NCBI GenBank assembly: GCA_030549495.1 | Contig: JAUIRK010000898.1 | Location: 1,178,001-1,242,000, forward strand | Length of the DNA stretch: 64,000 bases | Source: Nectonema munidae | Taxonomy: Eukaryota; Nematomorpha; Nectonematoida; Nectonematidae | Direction of reading: 5' to 3' | In this document: positions 11,294 to 21,858 of the stretch, piece after piece | Position numbering within the stretch: position 1 is the first letter of the stretch | Layout: every line of letters begins with the position of its first letter | Notes under the pieces: model-generated | The model's database searches: none | Told to the model about the DNA's origin: nothing | What the model saw: only the letters and a program-made list of their open reading frames with translations | Made by a program: the position numbers and the translations under genes

Positions 11294-11482
11294 TCAATAT
11301 AAAATACCAAACACAATAGTTGATATCAGGCCAAAGACCACCCAACCTTCTGGTATAATTTCTAGGCAGATAGAAAATACACGTTCAAAAATTAAAAAAA
11401 CATAATGGACAGAAACATATGTACCTTTTATAACCGTATACTCAAAATATTTTTGAGACATAGAACATTTCATTCTTAACAC
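11294..11482 (-). other. Small hydrophobic open frame with possible splice sites, unrecognised
   Basis: A 62-codon minus-strand frame whose last part, EIIPEGWVVFGLISTIVFGI, looks like a transmembrane tail. A possible donor (AAAG|GTACAT) and acceptor (CTGCCTAG|AAATT) lie inside it and would join MSQKYFEYTVIK to the hydrophobic end. It lies downstream of the XBP1 exons on the same strand. No family recognised; it may be chance. The copy is at 33120-33308. Confidence 0.2.
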
Positions 11483-11574
11483 TCATACAAAAATAAAAGG
11501 ATCAAAAGTAGTAAAATACACTCAGTTTTGTTTTAATTATAAAAGAAATTAGGCAACGGGGTATAGATCTAGGC

Positions 11575-11889
11575 CAGGGTTGGCAAAGTGGAAGATATCG
11601 ACACCTGGGGGTCGATAAGATAGACAAACTTACCAAATTGTGTTAAGGTTTTTTTACTCTATAGTAATAAATCTTTTTCTTTTAAAGCATAGCTTAGGAC
11701 ATTGTATAGTATAGGAGAAACATTTTTGGTTTAATTTTTTCTTTTAATTGTTGGACATTAGGAAAAATTTTTGGTTTAAATTTTTTCTTTTAATTGTTTG
11801 ACATTATGAAACATTTCTATAGTGTGGGGGTCGTTGGGAAGAAAAATGTTCTATGAAGTGGTTGAAGGCTAAAAGGTTGCCGATTCCTG
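11575..11889. mobile_element. Non-autonomous hAT MITE, 315 bp, with target duplication
   Basis: Starts CAGGGTTGGCAAAGTGG and ends AAAAGGTTGCCGATTCCTG, an inverted-end pair of the common hAT type. It is flanked by ATCTAGGC and ATCTAGGT, an 8 bp target duplication with one mismatch. It contains no open frame. It belongs to the same family as 17252-17558 in opposite orientation: both share TCGATAAGATAG and TTACCAAATTGT segments. It lies between the last visible XBP1 exon and the sequence downstream of it. The S copy 2 counterpart is 33401-33715. Confidence 0.85.
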
Positions 11890-12002
11890 ATCTAGGTATT
11901 GAATAAAAATACAAAGCACTTATATAGTATTTAACTTTACATTTTTTGTAGTAATATATATGAACCTAAGCAAGTTAAATTAGTTAAAAATTTAAAAACT
12001 AC

Positions 12003-12258
12003 TTCATTTTCAAGAAATGAAACTCTTTGTTCTAATCTTTGAATGTAAACTTTTCTTCTATCACGTGCAACTTGGGCGGATATTCTATTATTTAACTTTC
12101 TGAAATAAAATTGAATGCATCAATGCATAATAAATCAAAAATAATAAATGTAGATACCTTCTAACCAATTTTTCATCCTCAGATAAATGTGTAAGCTTCT
12201 GTCTTTTGCAAACATTTTCACTGCTAATATCATCAAGGTAACAATTAACAGGAAACAT
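12003..12258 (-). CDS. xbp1: XBP1-like bZIP transcription factor, first two coding exons (S copy 1)
   Basis: XBP1 is the bZIP factor of the unfolded protein response; its mRNA is cut by IRE1 at the ER. Exon 1 (12258-12158) starts at an ATG with an in-frame stop upstream and encodes the family signature KRQKLTHLSEDEK just before the basic region. A 58-nt GT-AG intron (12157-12100) splits an Arg codon. Exon 2 (12099-12003) encodes KLNNRISAQVARDRRK and LEQRVSFLENE, the DNA-binding basic region with its Asn...Ala-x-x-Ala-Arg pattern and the first zipper heptads. A donor GT follows exactly at the phase-0 end. The phase fits across the junction. The rest of the zipper and the IRE1 cut-site exon were not found down to the window start, so the gene is incomplete here or its later exons lie beyond. 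Promoter side: TTTATATATC about 50 bases upstream of the ATG. Confidence 0.85.
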
Positions 12259-12923
12259 TTTCAGAATAATTAATATGATTTTGTACAGCTACCAATACTA
12301 AGATGACACGTTGATATATAAACATTTGAGGAACAGATCAAAAAAGAGACAAAAACATAAAATAAAAAATTTTAAGAATAGAATTATATGGCTTGTAAAG
12401 AAGGAAATTCAATCAATTTTTTAACATATTTTAAATGTTTGTATGTATTGTTCAAATTCAATATGTAAAGTTATTAAAAAGGGTTTTGATTGATAGTGGC
12501 ATAATTTGCAAAGTTTTTATAGAACTATGAGTACTAAATTGGGATTCGAAAACTGCCACCTCTAAGACCTTAGTTATACTTTATTTTTTCAATATCTAAA
12601 TATATTATCTTATTTTCTATCAACATTTCTTGATCTTTTTTATCCATATAAACAATTTTTGTTATTGATTTAAACAAATTATTATAAAAGATTATAAATT
12701 TACCCAAGTTACTGAAATTTTCATTTATTTCACATATGACAAACAAATATTGATATGAAAACATAATTTTATTTTCTTTATAAAAAAAACAGACAATATC
12801 GTTCCTGGTATTAGTGAAAAGTGGCATATAAAAATTAGGCCATGAATTTGACATTCGAATAAACTCTTCTTTGCTCTTCGATCAAATTCGACTATTGTGC
12901 CCTCCAGATCAGCGTTTTTAAAA

Positions 12924-13103
12924 CTGTTAGTCTCAACCCCTAATGAGGGTTCCGTGAAAATAAAAGTGGGTCGTGACAAAAAATGATGCGAATAAATGAA
13001 TCTAGTGAAGACAGTTTCTCTTATTACATCTAAGTATCATGGGTCACGATACAAACTGTAGCTCTTTCTATGGGTCGCAGTAAAAAAAGTTAGAACAATG
13101 TTG
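12924..13103. mobile_element. hAT-Charlie-type MITE, degraded, about 180 bp
   Basis: The left end CTGTTAGTCTCAACCCCTAA and the right end AAGTTAGAACAATGTTG are degenerate forms of the Charlie ends CAGTGGTTCTCAACCCC and GTTGAGAACCACTG. Inside, GGGTTCCGTG, GTGGGTCGTGAC and GGGTCGCAG are typical internal phrases of such elements. No coding capacity. The stretch 12300-12923 upstream has no recognised gene. The S copy 2 counterpart is 34750-34928. Confidence 0.6.
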
Positions 13104-13109
13104 GTTTAG

Positions 13110-15570
13110 ATAAAAAGAGTAACGCAAAAATATTAAAATACTAATTTTTACAAACATAAATGGAAAATAATGGGTAAATTATTAAATAATTTTGCCCCTC
13201 CTCCTTAAAAATTTTTTAACAATTCATCAATATTCATACTTTATCTCTCCAATCTGCAAGCCGATCCTTACAATTCTCTAAAAAGTGCAACTTTGACCCT
13301 CTTCAAGCATTTCGCAGGCAAATTTTAGAAAATCAAATAGTGCTTAGATATGTCTTTTTACCTACCAAACACAAAATCGCTTCATTTTACCTTTTATATT
13401 TTATTAAGTTGCATTTTAATACTTTAATTATTGATTAGATTATTTAGATTGTAAGACATTGATAGAAGCAGCTAGAAATCTATAAGACTAAACAGATTAT
13501 GGGGCACTGGAAGCGGCATTAATAATCAAGCAGTATAACTGGAGCAAAAGATGCTCCTAAAAATGAAAAATCTAAAAATCGTATATAAAAACTTATATTT
13601 CACTTAAGAACTAAAAATTATTGGAAAAATGTGAAAAATGCTCTAATCTTTCAAAATAATCAAACAGTTCAACAAGAGAGCTAGGTGACATTATACGCAC
13701 AGTTTTACAAAGAAATAAAACACACAGTTGGCAGGAATATTAAAAGCCATTTTGTAAAATATGAAAGGAATCATAAATTGATTGGAATACCATAACGATA
13801 ACAAGATGCTTGTTCCAAAAGTTTGTTGAGTGGAAGTGTTAGAAGGTTTGCCCATACTAATTAAGAAAATTTTAGATGACAAATATTCTTTGGGCTTCAT
13901 ATTTGAACAGTTGAGGTGACAATGCAGGAATTTTAACGAAAAGCCCTTTCTTTCTATAAATAATCACTTATAATAAGGCGAAATCCGGTATCGCAACGAT
14001 TATGATATGACCTTAGAAATTTATAATAATGGAGGTCCATCATAATTTAAATTTCTGCCAAAGATTATCATAACCACGCTATCCAAAGAAAAACTGCAGG
14101 GCTGAATTCACGATTAATTGAACAAAAAAATTGTTTACAGAAATATTGACCCAAACTCGGGAAAACTTAATACAACTAAAGCAACAAAAGCGCTGATGAT
14201 ACAGACACACCCATACTGGACACTAAAGTTTTGAACCCATTTCTATTGTTGAGTGGCCTTTTTCGAGATTCTATAGTAAAAGACAAGTAGTAATAAGAAA
14301 TAACAGTAAAAAAATCCTTAACACAACTACCAATAGGAGAGGGAGTACAGTTGCAAAACCCATACAACAACAAACCGAAGAAATGATCCAGTATAGGGAT
14401 TATAACAGAAGTTTAAGTCCATAGATAATATCGTATCATGAAGGACAGAATTAGGTAGCCAACTGTAAAAACAGACTATTCTTCGCCCTATTCAATTGCA
14501 AGGAAAATGATAGAAACAAAATTCTTACAAAGAAGGACAAAAACGCAACTCATCATGAAAATCAAGAAAGAATACTGAAATAAAGATGCCCGATAAAGGA
14601 AATTATATTTCTATAATCAAACAACAGTTGCATTGAGAGAATATTAAGATCATTGGATGAAGGATCGAAAAAAGTAGCACAAAGAGAAGAGCCGATAAAA
14701 GTAGTTGCTCGTAAACGTGACTTGAAATCTTATGATTGAGAAGAAAAGTCCTGAACCTCATCGATACTACCGATGAGAGCCAACTTACCCATCCTAAAGG
14801 ACGCACATATTATTTATTTATTAGCTTGATACAAATTTTACTCTAGTTTTTAATGGAGAATATATTTTCCTAAAAATAATTTTGAAAAGCATTCTTTCTG
14901 ATGCAAGAAATATAAAATCATATTTGTTGCAAAGCTTAAAACCATTATAAATGTCGTAAAACTATTTTTTCCTGAGCCTTTTTTTTATAAAATATTGTAA
15001 TTTTAAATTTCTTATCTAATCCTTTCACATACCTGTCAATCTAAAATTATTGAAACCTTGAGATTATAAAATAGGCAGAACTTAGTTTAAAATTCTTTTT
15101 AATAAAAGCATTTTGTTAGATATAATTGAAAATTCAGATATTCTAGTTAATAACACAATAAAGTACTTACCTAAACAAAAACAACGATATAAACCAAATG
15201 AACCATTCTTCATTGTTATAAGTTTTGGTTGCTTTCTTTATTTCAGTAATTCTTTATCTAGTCTCCAATTTTAACATTTTTCTTTTCGTGGTTATGTGTC
15301 TTCATAGCTAAAATGCTTACCATCTAACTTTAAAGATGACTATTTTTTCGTACAATGCTGAATAATTGTTTAAGACTTCTTTGTGAAAGTGCATTATCGC
15401 AGCTACACAAGTAAGCATTTTGAATCTGTTTTCATGTTACAACAACTTTTAGTTTGGAAATATAATGCGACAAAACATCTAGTCGATAATGAACGATGTT
15501 GTTGCTCTTGTCATCAACGATGGTATCATATATAATATGAGATTGATATCATTTTTTTAAATTTAAATTA
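13110..15570. other. Stretch without a recognised gene
   Basis: Several short minus-strand open frames (13691-13900, 14176-14373, 14603-14806) look like chance frames in AT-rich DNA; I could match none to a family. The part 13900-14800 is somewhat less AT-rich and may be an old, unrecognisable transposon. The copy is at 34935-37395. Confidence 0.5.
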
Positions 15571-15572
15571 TA

Positions 15573-15680
15573 AAATTTTTATGTGTCTATTAGATCTTAA
15601 GGTTTCAAAATTTTTATGTGTCTATTAGATCTTGGTTTCAAAATTTTTATGTGTCTATTAGATCTTAGGTTTCAAAATTT
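15573..15680. repeat. Minisatellite, three units of about 35 bp
   Basis: Three head-to-tail units built on TTTTTATGTGTCTATTAGAT followed by CTTAGGTTTCAAAA, differing by one or two bases at the CTT/AGG junction. The copy with the same three units is at 37398-37504. It lies about 500 bases upstream of the proposed ELP5 start; 15690-16170 otherwise shows nothing I recognise. Confidence 0.85.
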
Positions 15681-16895
15681 TTTCACTGCAGAACAATCTC
15701 TGGACTCCCATAATTTGCATTACTTTCGTGGTCTCCTTTGACTATAAACGTCACTTGAATCAGTACATAGATCGATTTCTTCAAGATAAAACCCATCAAC
15801 AAATCTTATGATTGAGGGGAAAAATGCCTGACTTATTTTTTCTGTATAAAGTTTGCCTTTGTATATATTATTTAATGAAAACTAATTCATTTTGTCCCTT
15901 TTCACTAAATCAATAATATAAATTAATTTTTTTAGAATATATCTGGACGTTAGAGATTTTATTATTTGGCTTCATATTATTTACCTTGTGCTCTAAAATG
16001 TTTTCTATCACACAACTAAAACGAAGAAAGAAACGAAGGTTATTCGAAGAATTCTTTGAACATATAATAGTGATACATAAAGTCTACCTACCCTAACACC
16101 TTCCTTGTTTATCGTTCCTCTCACTTATTCATAGACTTATTTTTAGGCACGGTTTGCCATATTTTTACCATAATGATCGATAAACTCTTTGACTCTGCAC
16201 CAGGAATTGCGCTACTCTACGACTACACGCTTGAATCATATTCAACGAATCTCCTGGTACACTACCATAGAAAGTGCAAGCGAAATCGCTCAACATGTCT
16301 TTATATTGGCTCAGCATCCAAAGCCTCTTCTTTACAAAACGTCTTTTTTTATTTTTCCTTCCTTTATTTTTACCCTTTTTTGTTAATATATTATGTCCAA
16401 ATGTTCTTTCTTAATTTTTCTGTATAAAGTTTCCAAAAATTGGACAAATAATAATCTATTTAAGCTGAAGACACTGAAATTTTATGTCACGTTATTAAAA
16501 CACAAAATTTAGCTGAAATTGACCTCACATTTTTTATGGTGTGACCATACAATTTTCGAACAAAAAATAAAACATTATTAACACATCTTAAACGACCCTA
16601 CTCCCATTTATTATTCACTCACCACGGATAATTTTCGCAAAATTTACAAACGTATCATTTTAGCCAGAACTTTTCAGTTTTTATCTAAAACCTAAACGAT
16701 TGTCTAATAAGATTTAAAAACCTTTACTGTGAATCATATATACGAGCGGGAGAAATGGTGGACCCGAGGTTTCAGGACATATTTTATATTGTTTATTATA
16801 TAAAAAGCTTAAAAATTATTAAAAACTAAAAATTTAGTGGCGTGGGGTGCTACCCCGCTCTCTTTCTATGGGTAAATCCATCTCTGATATATTTA

Positions 16896-17889
16896 TGTGG
16901 AACTTCGATATAACCAAATCCAACGGACTCCCTTTTTTCGTTTAATGAGGTTTTGATATACTAAAAAAAAGATTTTATACAGCAAAATTCTTTACTTTAA
17001 TTATGAAAAGACCTTTGATTATGAAAGTGAATGAAAAAAATGCGTTGTTTTCTTTTGCTTACATCTTGTAGAGACCAAATTTTCCAAAAATTCGCAAATA
17101 GAGATACTGTTTTTAACAATTTCTGAAGGTGCTTTTTCTCTTTTCAACAAGTACTGATAGAGTTTAATCGCCATTTCTTTAACTTCATTTATGGTAAGAT
17201 TGTTTTCTTGAATATTTTCAGAATCGCTCTGGTTTTCATCTCCCACTTGTTCAGGGATCGGCAAACTTTTTTTACCCGTCGACCCCTTTATAGAACATTT
17301 GTCTTCACATCGACCCGAAATCTTTCATAAAAGTATTAATCAATGTCAACAATTAAGAGGGAAATAGAAACCAAAAATGTTTAATATATCCTACACTATA
17401 CAATGTGCTAAACTATATTTTAAAAGAAAAAAGAGATTTATTACTACTATAAAGTAAAAAAAGCATAGAACAATTTGGTAAGTTTTTCTATCTTATCGAC
17501 CCCTAAATATCTGTTATGGACCCCCAGGGGTCGAAATCGACCACTTTGCCGACCCCTGAATTCTATACAGACACTATTAGACTGATCCAGTTCTTCTACT
17601 TCTTTGATAATGTCATTATCGCTTTTTTGATGAGTTACTTCATCAAATAAACTCATCAACTTCTCTTTCACTTAAATTCTTTTCAAATCAAAGTGTAAAC
17701 AAGGCTTCTCTGGGACTAACAAGTTCAAAATCCCATGATGAAGTACTCACTTGATCGAGATAAAATTCAGCTTTTTTAAAGCAGTTCACAATAGTTGATG
17801 AATCAATACTGTTCCATGATGCAACTCTTAAAAAGTGAGAACTAAAAGCTTCGTTATATGGAGAATTTCGTTATAACGAGGTTCGACTG
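16896..17889 (-). mobile_element. Tigger/pogo transposon, internally deleted, flanked by TA
   Basis: The high-coordinate end reads CAGTCGAACCTCGTTATAAC inward on the minus strand, a typical Tigger/pogo terminal repeat. The low end carries a decayed version (GGAACTTCGATATAACC). TA flanks both sides. Only the C-terminal part of the transposase remains: VASWNSIDSSTIVNCFKKAE (the A-W-x-TI-NCF-KAGF motif), then SLFDEVTHQKSDNDIIKEVE and MAIKLYQYLLKREKAPSEIV. The catalytic DDE core is gone. A hAT MITE (17252-17558) is inserted between the last two phrases. It lies in ELP5 intron 1. The S copy 2 counterpart is 38721-39714. Confidence 0.75.
17252..17558. mobile_element. Non-autonomous hAT MITE inserted in the Tigger relic, 307 bp
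   Basis: Ends CAGGGATCGGCAAAC and TTTGCCGACCCCTG. Reverse-complemented, it follows the MITE at 11575 along its length, so the two are the same family in opposite orientation. It splits the Tigger C-terminal frame. The 8 bases on either side (CACTTGTT and AATTCTAT) do not match, so the target duplication is lost or a small deletion accompanied insertion. The S copy 2 counterpart is 39077-39383. Confidence 0.8.
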
Positions 17890-17890
17890 T

Positions 17891-18115
17891 ACTATTTTTA
17901 GGTCTATGTTGTCTTTTTTTAATTCTACTTTCTCCTTTTTCAATTCTATGTTGACTTTTTGCAATTCTATATAAATAATCAGGTGTTTTTGTTAGAATTG
18001 CAAAAGGACACAATAGAATTGCAAAAAGACAAAATAGAATTTTCAAGATGACAAAATTGAATTTCCAAATGGACAAAATAGAATTGCAAAAAGACTATAT
18101 GAAACTAAAAATAGT
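17891..18115. repeat. Foldback element built of 21-22 bp units in inverted arms
   Basis: The ends are ACTATTTTTAG (17891) and its inverse CTAAAAATAGT (18115). The right arm has about five head-to-tail units of TAGAATTGCAAAAAGACAAA; the left arm holds about three units of the reverse complement. Together they form a long imperfect hairpin of about 225 bases. The arms differ in unit number, so this is not a simple single inversion. It abuts the Tigger end directly. No transposase motif is present. The S copy 2 counterpart is 39716-39940. Confidence 0.75.
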
Positions 18116-18320
18116 ATATATATATATACCAGTGGCGCACCTTGTTCCCATCCATGACATTTCGTCGTGACATTTCTTGCGGGTCGCATCTGATGGAGAC
18201 AAATTTTGACGGTGTCATTAAAAACTTTTCTCACAGTGAAATACAAAAATGCTGATTATTATCTGAAACATGTCATCGATATTATTCTATGACACCGTAA
18301 CTTTGTCCTGCATCCCTTAA

Positions 18321-20710
18321 CCTTTATTACCCTCATAATCTACTACACCTTTTGTCCATTATGGACCCTAGTTTTTCGAATACTTAAATTCGACTAAATT
18401 ATTAGATTTATTTAAAATGCTTTTAAATGAAAAAAAAATCATTTTATAACATGATAAGAGTTTGTAAAATAAAAATAATTAAAACAACGTTTTTTATTTG
18501 TATGCATGTTTTATTACCTAAAGTTTGTCAAATTTGTTTCAAAATTAATTTTTGAAAAAACGACATGAGAAAAATGAAGTAAAAAACATAGCAAACAAAA
18601 ACATTAAATGCAATTTTTAATATTTTGTTGAGATGATCTTTGCATATAAATATTTCTCCCATTTTCAGCAAACTATCATATTTATTGTCCCAACTTTTAC
18701 ATAAATAGAACCTTCCTCTCTTTCTTCTGGTTTGTTCATTGTTAACTTTCAGATATACCGCTTTCTGCTTTTTGAATGTTTTCAACAAATTTTTTAGCTG
18801 GTGAAATTCTCGGTAAAACTTTCCCTCTTTTTATGTGCGCTCTTACAACTTGTTTTCCTAAGTTACCAAGAAACAAAAAAAAATTTTTAAGTTATAAAAA
18901 AAAAGTTCCTCAATTTTTATCAATCTCAGTAAATAAAATATATGCATTCAATGCAGAAATGTTCAAGATATTATAGAAGACAGCCATTGACCATCTGCTC
19001 GTTCTCCTTGATACGGAATAAAAATTAACCAGCTGATAAAAACTATCTACTCCGCCCTTCGATTTATTTTAATCGCTTATAATTATAGGAATCTTTTCCT
19101 TCGTTTTATTGATTTCTTTGTCGTGGTGATAGGTGCTCGGCAAAATTACGTTTTTTACTTTTTTCGGCATATATGAGTCAAGTGTTACTTGATCATTGAA
19201 GTAAAAAACAGAACTATATTGCTTTCTTCCTCTTCAAGAACTAAAATTTTCAGGTAAACTACTTTTAATTTTTCTTATAGTACCGATTGTCGTTATATTC
19301 TTTTTGAGTAAAGATTCGGCAATATTGTAAGAACAAAAAAAGTTGTCAAAAGTAATATTGTGACCTTTGAGTCCTCTTGATAATTCTAACACCACATTTT
19401 TTGATAAATTTTTCCCGTTGAATCAGAATTTTTGCCTAAATTTTATAGCATATGGTTTTTTAGGCATCTATTTTCGGTATGGTGCCTTACCACGGAAACC
19501 TTTAAGCTGCTCGTCTACTGTCACAGAAATGCTCATGTTATAATATTCATCTAGCAACGAATTCCAAACATCCCTTAGCTCTCGAATTGCTGCAAATTTG
19601 CCCCTCTGCTTCCTTAGAGTTCTTCAAACCTATTGCGGGTGAAGGTGGGAGGGAAAATTGGTCTTCCATCTTCTTTGCTCCATAATTTTTTTATGGCCTC
19701 GTTTTTGGATTTATACACGCCAAGTAAAATCAACGTATTCAACTCTATTTCTTCTAAATTCATCCAATCATTTCCAAAAGTTTCAAGTCATTTCTTGTTC
19801 GTGTTGTCTAAAATTCGTTTAGTAATTTTTGGAAGGAAAAAGATGAAACTTTGTGATCAACTCTATAAGTGGCGAACCTTGTAGGACCTGGTTTTGAATG
19901 GATAAAATTTGCTGATGAACGCCTAACCAAGTTTTTAGGTGGAAGAGAACACCATTCAATTTTCGTATCTTTTGATAAAATCTTGTGGTTGCTCTGAACA
20001 CAAGTGTTGGAATCACTGTCTTCATAGTTTGAAGTTCTTTCAACATAGGAAATATGATCGTCTGTTTAGGAATCAACTCTGTCTTGGAGTTGTCGGAATA
20101 TTTTGATCAGTAATTTTTGATTTAGCGATTCGCAAATTGATTTTTGTCATTGGAAACAAGCAAGAAAGGGATTGAGGCAATAAAATGAAACAAATGGGAA
20201 GAACAAAATGAATAAAAGAATGAGAGAGAAAAAAAACGAAAGATATCGAATATTTGCTTCTCAATGTGATGTTTTACACGCTTTACTGTCTCTATAATAC
20301 AACATTTATAGTCAAACATTGATAGCTTTGCAAAGCTTTAAGCGCATTTTCACTTCTATGAAAAGCGTCAGACATCAAATATATCTATACATAAATATCT
20401 GTTGTCAAATATGAGTATGTAATATATTTATGAGTTATTTAGTCTCTGTGATGTAACATCTTTGAAATCATAATTACAAAATGCAAATTATATAATAAAT
20501 GTATGTTAAAAATATATCTAGTACAAAATGGACCCGAGTGTTACATTTTTTATATTAGAAAACTTTGAAACTTGAAAATGGTAAAATTAACAAAATAAAC
20601 ACCTCAAAAACAAAGTAGAGAAAAGTTAATATCACAGTTTAGGTAGAAACTGTTTTATTCTAATTTTTAAAACTTGGCGAGCCAAAAAGGACACGAAAAG
20701 GTAATAAGGG
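18321..20710 (-). mobile_element. piggyBac transposon, 2.4 kb, degenerate, TTAA-flanked, in ELP5 intron 2
   Basis: TTAA occurs at 18317-18320 and 20711-20714. The ends are CCTTTATTACC and GGTAATAAGGG (inverted), with further shared subterminal sequence (TTTGTCCATTATGGACCC on the left against AAAATGGACCCGAG on the right). On the minus strand are fragments of piggyBac transposase: N-terminal DDHISYVERTSNYEDSDSN, then the core GHNITFDNFFCSYNIAESLL with a catalytic Asp, NKSKGGVDSFYQLV with another, and a C-terminal Cys-rich KRGRFYLCKSWDNKY. Many stops and shifts break it, identical in both S copies. The S copy 2 counterpart is 40146-42534. Confidence 0.85.
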
Positions 20711-21495
20711 TTAAGAGAGAAGGGACAGAGGTCAAATTTTTTGAAATTGATAAAAATTTATCTTAAGTATGCAATTTTTAATGTATTATATACTCCACCT
20801 TATAAACCTTGAAATAATATTTAATCTATTCATTACTCATAGCTTGAACTTGAATACATTGACTTGTTGCATCTTGATCACGGAAAATCATTTAAAGAGA
20901 AGTGCAATATAGATAACCTTTTAAACCACCTCTCTCACTCTATCAAAAATGCTTTTGGATTCACTGATAAATTTTTGCAACTCGATTCACTCGAATCCTA
21001 TTCGTCCTTTCATAAAAGCTCGCATACGGTGTCTAAGTTCGTTTTCATGGATTGTCTAGATTTTCTTCTCCTTCAAGAAAATTTCCATCTTATTATCAAC
21101 TTCCTTGCTAAACTACAACGCCTGAGTCAGGTATTCTTTTTCACTTTACACTTCTGAAGTATGCTTATGGTATACAAATATTTCATACCCAATGAAATCG
21201 TCCGCATTCACTCTCGTAATGTTGTGATTTTTAATTGCGTATTACAAAAAAATATTGATTTAAAATCACATTTATTTTTTCCAATTTAATTATTTCTGAT
21301 AATTTTGATAATCGTTATTTTTCTAAAAAAAAAAACGACTCTACTACCTCAGATTTTATTTTCAAAAGATCAAGAAAGGGGTGAATTTGTGTTTCTTATT
21401 TTTGATTATTTGTATGCCTCGTGCGATATAATGCATTTTCAACTTTTTTTTCTTCAAAATTAAATATGACAGCCTCAAAGAAGTAACCGGTTTAA

Positions 21496-21858
21496 CCCGT
21501 TAACGCCCAGAGTCGACTTTACAAAAATAAAATCGTCTGCGTTTATCAAAGCTTCTGTTTTACATTAGATATCCAGAAATTTCTTATAGGAGAGGGGGCA
21601 AAATCTATTTAATTTTTTTGCAATTTTGCTAAAAGTCTTCAGAGAATACGAAAGCTGTATTATGTGTTTTAGAATCACTAATTACCTATGTTTTCATATT
21701 TTTAACATTATTTTGCCATGAATAAATTGCAAAAATTTATTTTTTATACATGTAAGGGTAATTTTTGAAGCCATTTTTCATAGGGAGCCAGGCCCATGGG
21801 GCCTCCCCCTTGGATCCGCCACTGTAGATATCGTCTGATTATTCTGGTCGTTAACGGG
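21496..21858. mobile_element. Small piggyBac-like MITE, 363 bp, with an internal hAT-like end
   Basis: Flanked by TTAA at 21492-21495 and 21859-21862. The ends are CCCGTTAACGCCCAGA and its near inverse TCTGGTCGTTAACGGG. Near the right end is CCTTGGATCCGCCACTG, the reverse of a common hAT-type end CAGTGGCGGATCC, suggesting part of another element inserted inside. It shares the ATCGTCTG and TCTGGTC phrases with the MITE at 54661. It lies in ELP5 intron 2. The S copy 2 counterpart is 43320-43682. Confidence 0.65.

Noticed and set aside
11294-11482. Missing XBP1 exon 3
   Set aside because: It is on the right strand and has possible splice sites, but encodes a hydrophobic tail with no leucine heptads.
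13691-14806. Three minus-strand frames as a membrane protein gene
   Set aside because: Hydrophobic residues come from AT-rich codons; no common frame, no splice logic and no family resemblance.
15573-15680. CRISPR array
   Set aside because: Three adjacent units of about 35 bases with no spacers; an ordinary minisatellite.
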